Shown piece after piece: positions 62,008 through 64,000 of a stretch of 64,000 nucleotides of DNA (position 1 is its first letter; every line of letters begins with the position of its first letter). A model generated the notes under the pieces. It had not been told where the DNA came from, searched no databases, and saw nothing but the letters and a program-made list of their open reading frames with translations. This DNA comes from Sphingobacterium bambusae. Lineage in GTDB: Bacteria > Bacteroidota > Bacteroidia > Sphingobacteriales > Sphingobacteriaceae. The DNA is taken from NCBI RefSeq assembly GCF_033955345.1, contig NZ_CP138332.1, positions 1 through 64,000 of the forward strand, in the 5' to 3' direction. A program made the position numbers and the translations under genes.

Positions 62008-64000
62008 TTATCTAGAGATATCGACGTAGTTATCCATTTTCAGCCGCGCCAAAAGATAGCTTATGGTAGATTCTGCGCCTTGGTTTATATTTACATTGAG
62101 CGCTTCGAGACCATCAAAACAACCACCTGTAACCGGATTGTACACGATCTGCTGCAAGTGATTTCTTCCCAAAAACCATGCAAAGGCAGCTATCAACATT
62201 TGTCGGTACTCATCATTTCCAATTTCTCGATAGAATCGATCAAGTGCAATGATCGTGTAAGCCACATCGATTGGCTGCTCTCCACCTTTAAGTCTAGCAT
62301 GAATACCATCACGTTTTGCCCACCCTTTGTTGGATACCACATGTATCTCGCCATCGACAAATATCTTTTCAAGTAAAAAATCGAAAGACCGACAGGCCAC
62401 CTCCTTATAAATAGGTATTCCGGTGCGCTGATAGGCCAAAAGAAGAGCCTCGGGTATCGAACTGTTCCCATACGTGAGGTAGGATTCATACCAAACCCAA
62501 TTATCGGAACTTTCATGGTTGAACATGCCCGTCAAGCGACCTGCCAATGTTTCAATTACATGATGGTACTCGCTAGTTTCGACACAGCACAGCCCCTTCA
62601 AGATAAAAGCCATTGATCTCGTTGAGTAATAGGTAAGAAAGTTTGAGGATGCTCTCTCTAACAACTCCTTCGCAAGATTTACGGTCTCTGCTGGGAGGAT
62701 ATGTGATTTTGCAAATACCTCACCGAGCGCCCATACCGCCCTACCGTTTGCATCGTCGAGGTTTTCGTTGAAATTCTGCTCCGTAAACCGACCTCCAGTA
62801 TCGACATAATTTAGAAATGTTCCGTCATCTTGCATACAATGCGCTATAAAGTTAAGGTATTTGGAGATAAGCGAAAGACAGTCGAACGCAGCATATTGAT
62901 CGTAGTAATGCAGGATGGCCACCAATGCGCGAGCGTTGTCATCCAACGCATATCCACTCTTCAGATCAGGTGTATTGATCTCAGCAAACTGTATCAATCC
63001 ACGGTCGGTTGTCATACGCTTTATATGTGCTAAATCTATGCGAGGTACCGAATAAGCAAGGGAACTAACTTGTCCTAACATACTTGCAAACAAGTGTATA
63101 TGGGCCATCGCTGAATTTTGCCAAGATGTGGCGACTGTTTTTTGTATATTGAGATTTCGTATCCTTTCCCGCTCTGTTCTGTCATACCCCAATAAGGTAA
63201 TGACGGCATCGGCCAATTGCTCTGCGGATCCAAAGTCAATCATCATTCCCATATCCGCTTTCAATACTTCGCGCGCATGTGGAATTGGGGTGGATACGAC
63301 CGGACAGCCGGAAGCTAGCGCATAGGCAAAAGTCCCGCTCACGGCTTGCAAGGGATCTTTAGAAGTGAAGAGGTAGACGTCGGTCAGTTGAAGATAACCC
63401 AAAAGCTCCTTCGTTGAAAGAAATTCGTTGACAAAACGAACATGGAGAGCAAGGCCTAGATCCCTTACCAAATCCTTCAGTGTATCCCTATATTTCTCTC
63501 CCTCCTGCTTTAAGAGCACAGGGTGGGTTACACCGATTATGAGGAACAGAACATCCGGAAAAGCTTGAACGATAGTTGGAAGCGCTTCTAAGGTGGTTTC
63601 TATACTTTTTCCTGGCCCCAACAAACCAAACGTACTAAGAATTTTTCGATCTTGCAGACCGTAGCGCGACCTAAGCTCTGATTTATCGAGAGCCGGCGAC
63701 AAATGGGTTCCATGCGCTATTACGCTTATTTTTGTAGCGTCTATCTGATAGTATTCAACAAGTATGTCTGCAGAATTTTGGGTCATCACAATTAACTTTT
63801 CACATGCATGCGCCATGTCGCGTACACTTTTGATCATCGCTGGTACCGGTAAGGGTAAGACGGTATGAAAAGTTAGCACAATGCTCTTCTTTAACTGGTT
63901 CAGAAAATTCACAAAGTCATCTTCCGCTTCAGCAAAAAGTCCAAATTCGTGTTGAATGCAGACAATATCAATTTCTGTAGCGTCGTTGAGCTTGTCGCTC
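62008..64000 (-). CDS. Glycosyltransferase family 4 fused to a toroid-like glycosidase-type domain, 5' end outside the window
   Basis: The frame is open to base 64000, so the start is missing. The first part is a GT4 glycosyltransferase: IQHEFGLF, ISVIAHGTHL, STFGLLGPGKSIETTLEALP, and the C-terminal EAV-type block FAYALASGCPVVSTPIPHARE. From about residue 330 of the visible part begins an (alpha/alpha)-barrel-like region with SGYALDDNARALVAIL, DDANGRAVWALGE, NWVWYESYLTYGNSSIPEALL and GGCFDGL. Such fusions are seen in Bacteroidota near mannoside enzymes. The sugar is not predictable; it could make and trim the same glycan. Confidence 0.85.
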   Translation of the reverse strand, partial: SDKLNDATEIDIVCIQHEFGLFAEAEDDFVNFLNQLKKSIVLTFHTVLPLPVPAMIKSVRDMAHACEKLIVMTQNSADILVEYYQIDATKISVIAHGTHLSPALDKSELRSRYGLQDRKILSTFGLLGPGKSIETTLEALPTIVQAFPDVLFLIIGVTHPVLLKQEGEKYRDTLKDLVRDLGLALHVRFVNEFLSTKELLGYLQLTDVYLFTSKDPLQAVSGTFAYALASGCPVVSTPIPHAREVLKADMGMMIDFGSAEQLADAVITLLGYDRTERERIRNLNIQKTVATSWQNSAMAHIHLFASMLGQVSSLAYSVPRIDLAHIKRMTTDRGLIQFAEINTPDLKSGYALDDNARALVAILHYYDQYAAFDCLSLISKYLNFIAHCMQDDGTFLNYVDTGGRFTEQNFNENLDDANGRAVWALGEVFAKSHILPAETVNLAKELLERASSNFLTYYSTRSMAFILKGLCCVETSEYHHVIETLAGRLTGMFNHESSDNWVWYESYLTYGNSSIPEALLLAYQRTGIPIYKEVACRSFDFLLEKIFVDGEIHVVSNKGWAKRDGIHARLKGGEQPIDVAYTIIALDRFYREIGNDEYRQMLIAAFAWFLGRNHLQQIVYNPVTGGCFDGLEALNVNINQGAESTISYLLARLKMDNYVDISR

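Overview
The window looks like a chromosomal segment of a member of the Bacteroidota, most probably the family Sphingobacteriaceae (Sphingobacterium, Pedobacter or Olivibacter-like). The reasons are a TonB receptor with a carboxypeptidase-like N-terminal domain, ECF sigma factors and PAS kinases of the types common in that group, a -33 TTTG / -7 TAnnTTTG promoter in front of tRNA-Lys, weak Shine-Dalgarno sequences and moderate G+C. This is family-level recognition only; no search was run. The window opens inside a short-chain dehydrogenase and closes inside a glycosyltransferase, both on the minus strand.

1-8.4 kb is a stress block: zinc alcohol dehydrogenase, an ECF sigma factor, tiny hydrophilic proteins, a CsbD-like protein, a large-subunit catalase and an AI-2E family permease. 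8.6-16.5 kb is a complete minus-strand metal-efflux locus (TolC-like, CzcA/CusA-like and CusB-like proteins) with its two-component system. 16.7-23.5 kb is a mixed region: class I glutamine amidotransferase-like protein, a decayed sigma factor, an SMI1/KNR4 protein, a PIN-domain toxin-antitoxin pair, a TonB-family receptor, and an ECF sigma gene overlapped by a membrane-protein gene that may encode its anti-sigma factor. 23.5-32.3 kb is mostly housekeeping: tRNA-Met, HAD phosphatase, PQQ-type sugar dehydrogenase, a 5'-nucleotidase split into two genes, MFS transporter, RecR, LOG-family protein and an SPFH protein. It is interrupted by a striking 21-bp tandem repeat at 25.9-26.2 kb. 32.5-37 kb has tRNA-Lys with a duplicated 3' end, two SDRs around a TetR regulator, a GNAT remnant and an acyltransferase.

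From about 37 kb to the end the window returns to stress and sensing functions. It carries a LuxR-type two-component pair, two more ECF sigma factors closely related to the one at 2.7 kb, a bacteriophytochrome kinase, a baeRF-like protein (bacterial relative of eRF1), a trehalose-6-phosphate synthase/phosphatase fusion coupled to a GH15 enzyme, topoisomerase IB, two DUF4142-type proteins, a stand-alone CinA-like protein, a DJ-1/PfpI protein, a flavin-binding general stress protein, further PAS kinases (one interrupted by an in-frame TAG), and a glycosyltransferase fused to a toroid-like domain. Three related ECF factors with no visible anti-sigma partner, several orphan kinases and many small stress proteins together suggest a Bacteroidota general-stress regulon with a red-light sensor among its inputs. 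That reading is an inference; individual domain calls rest on motifs stated in each entry.
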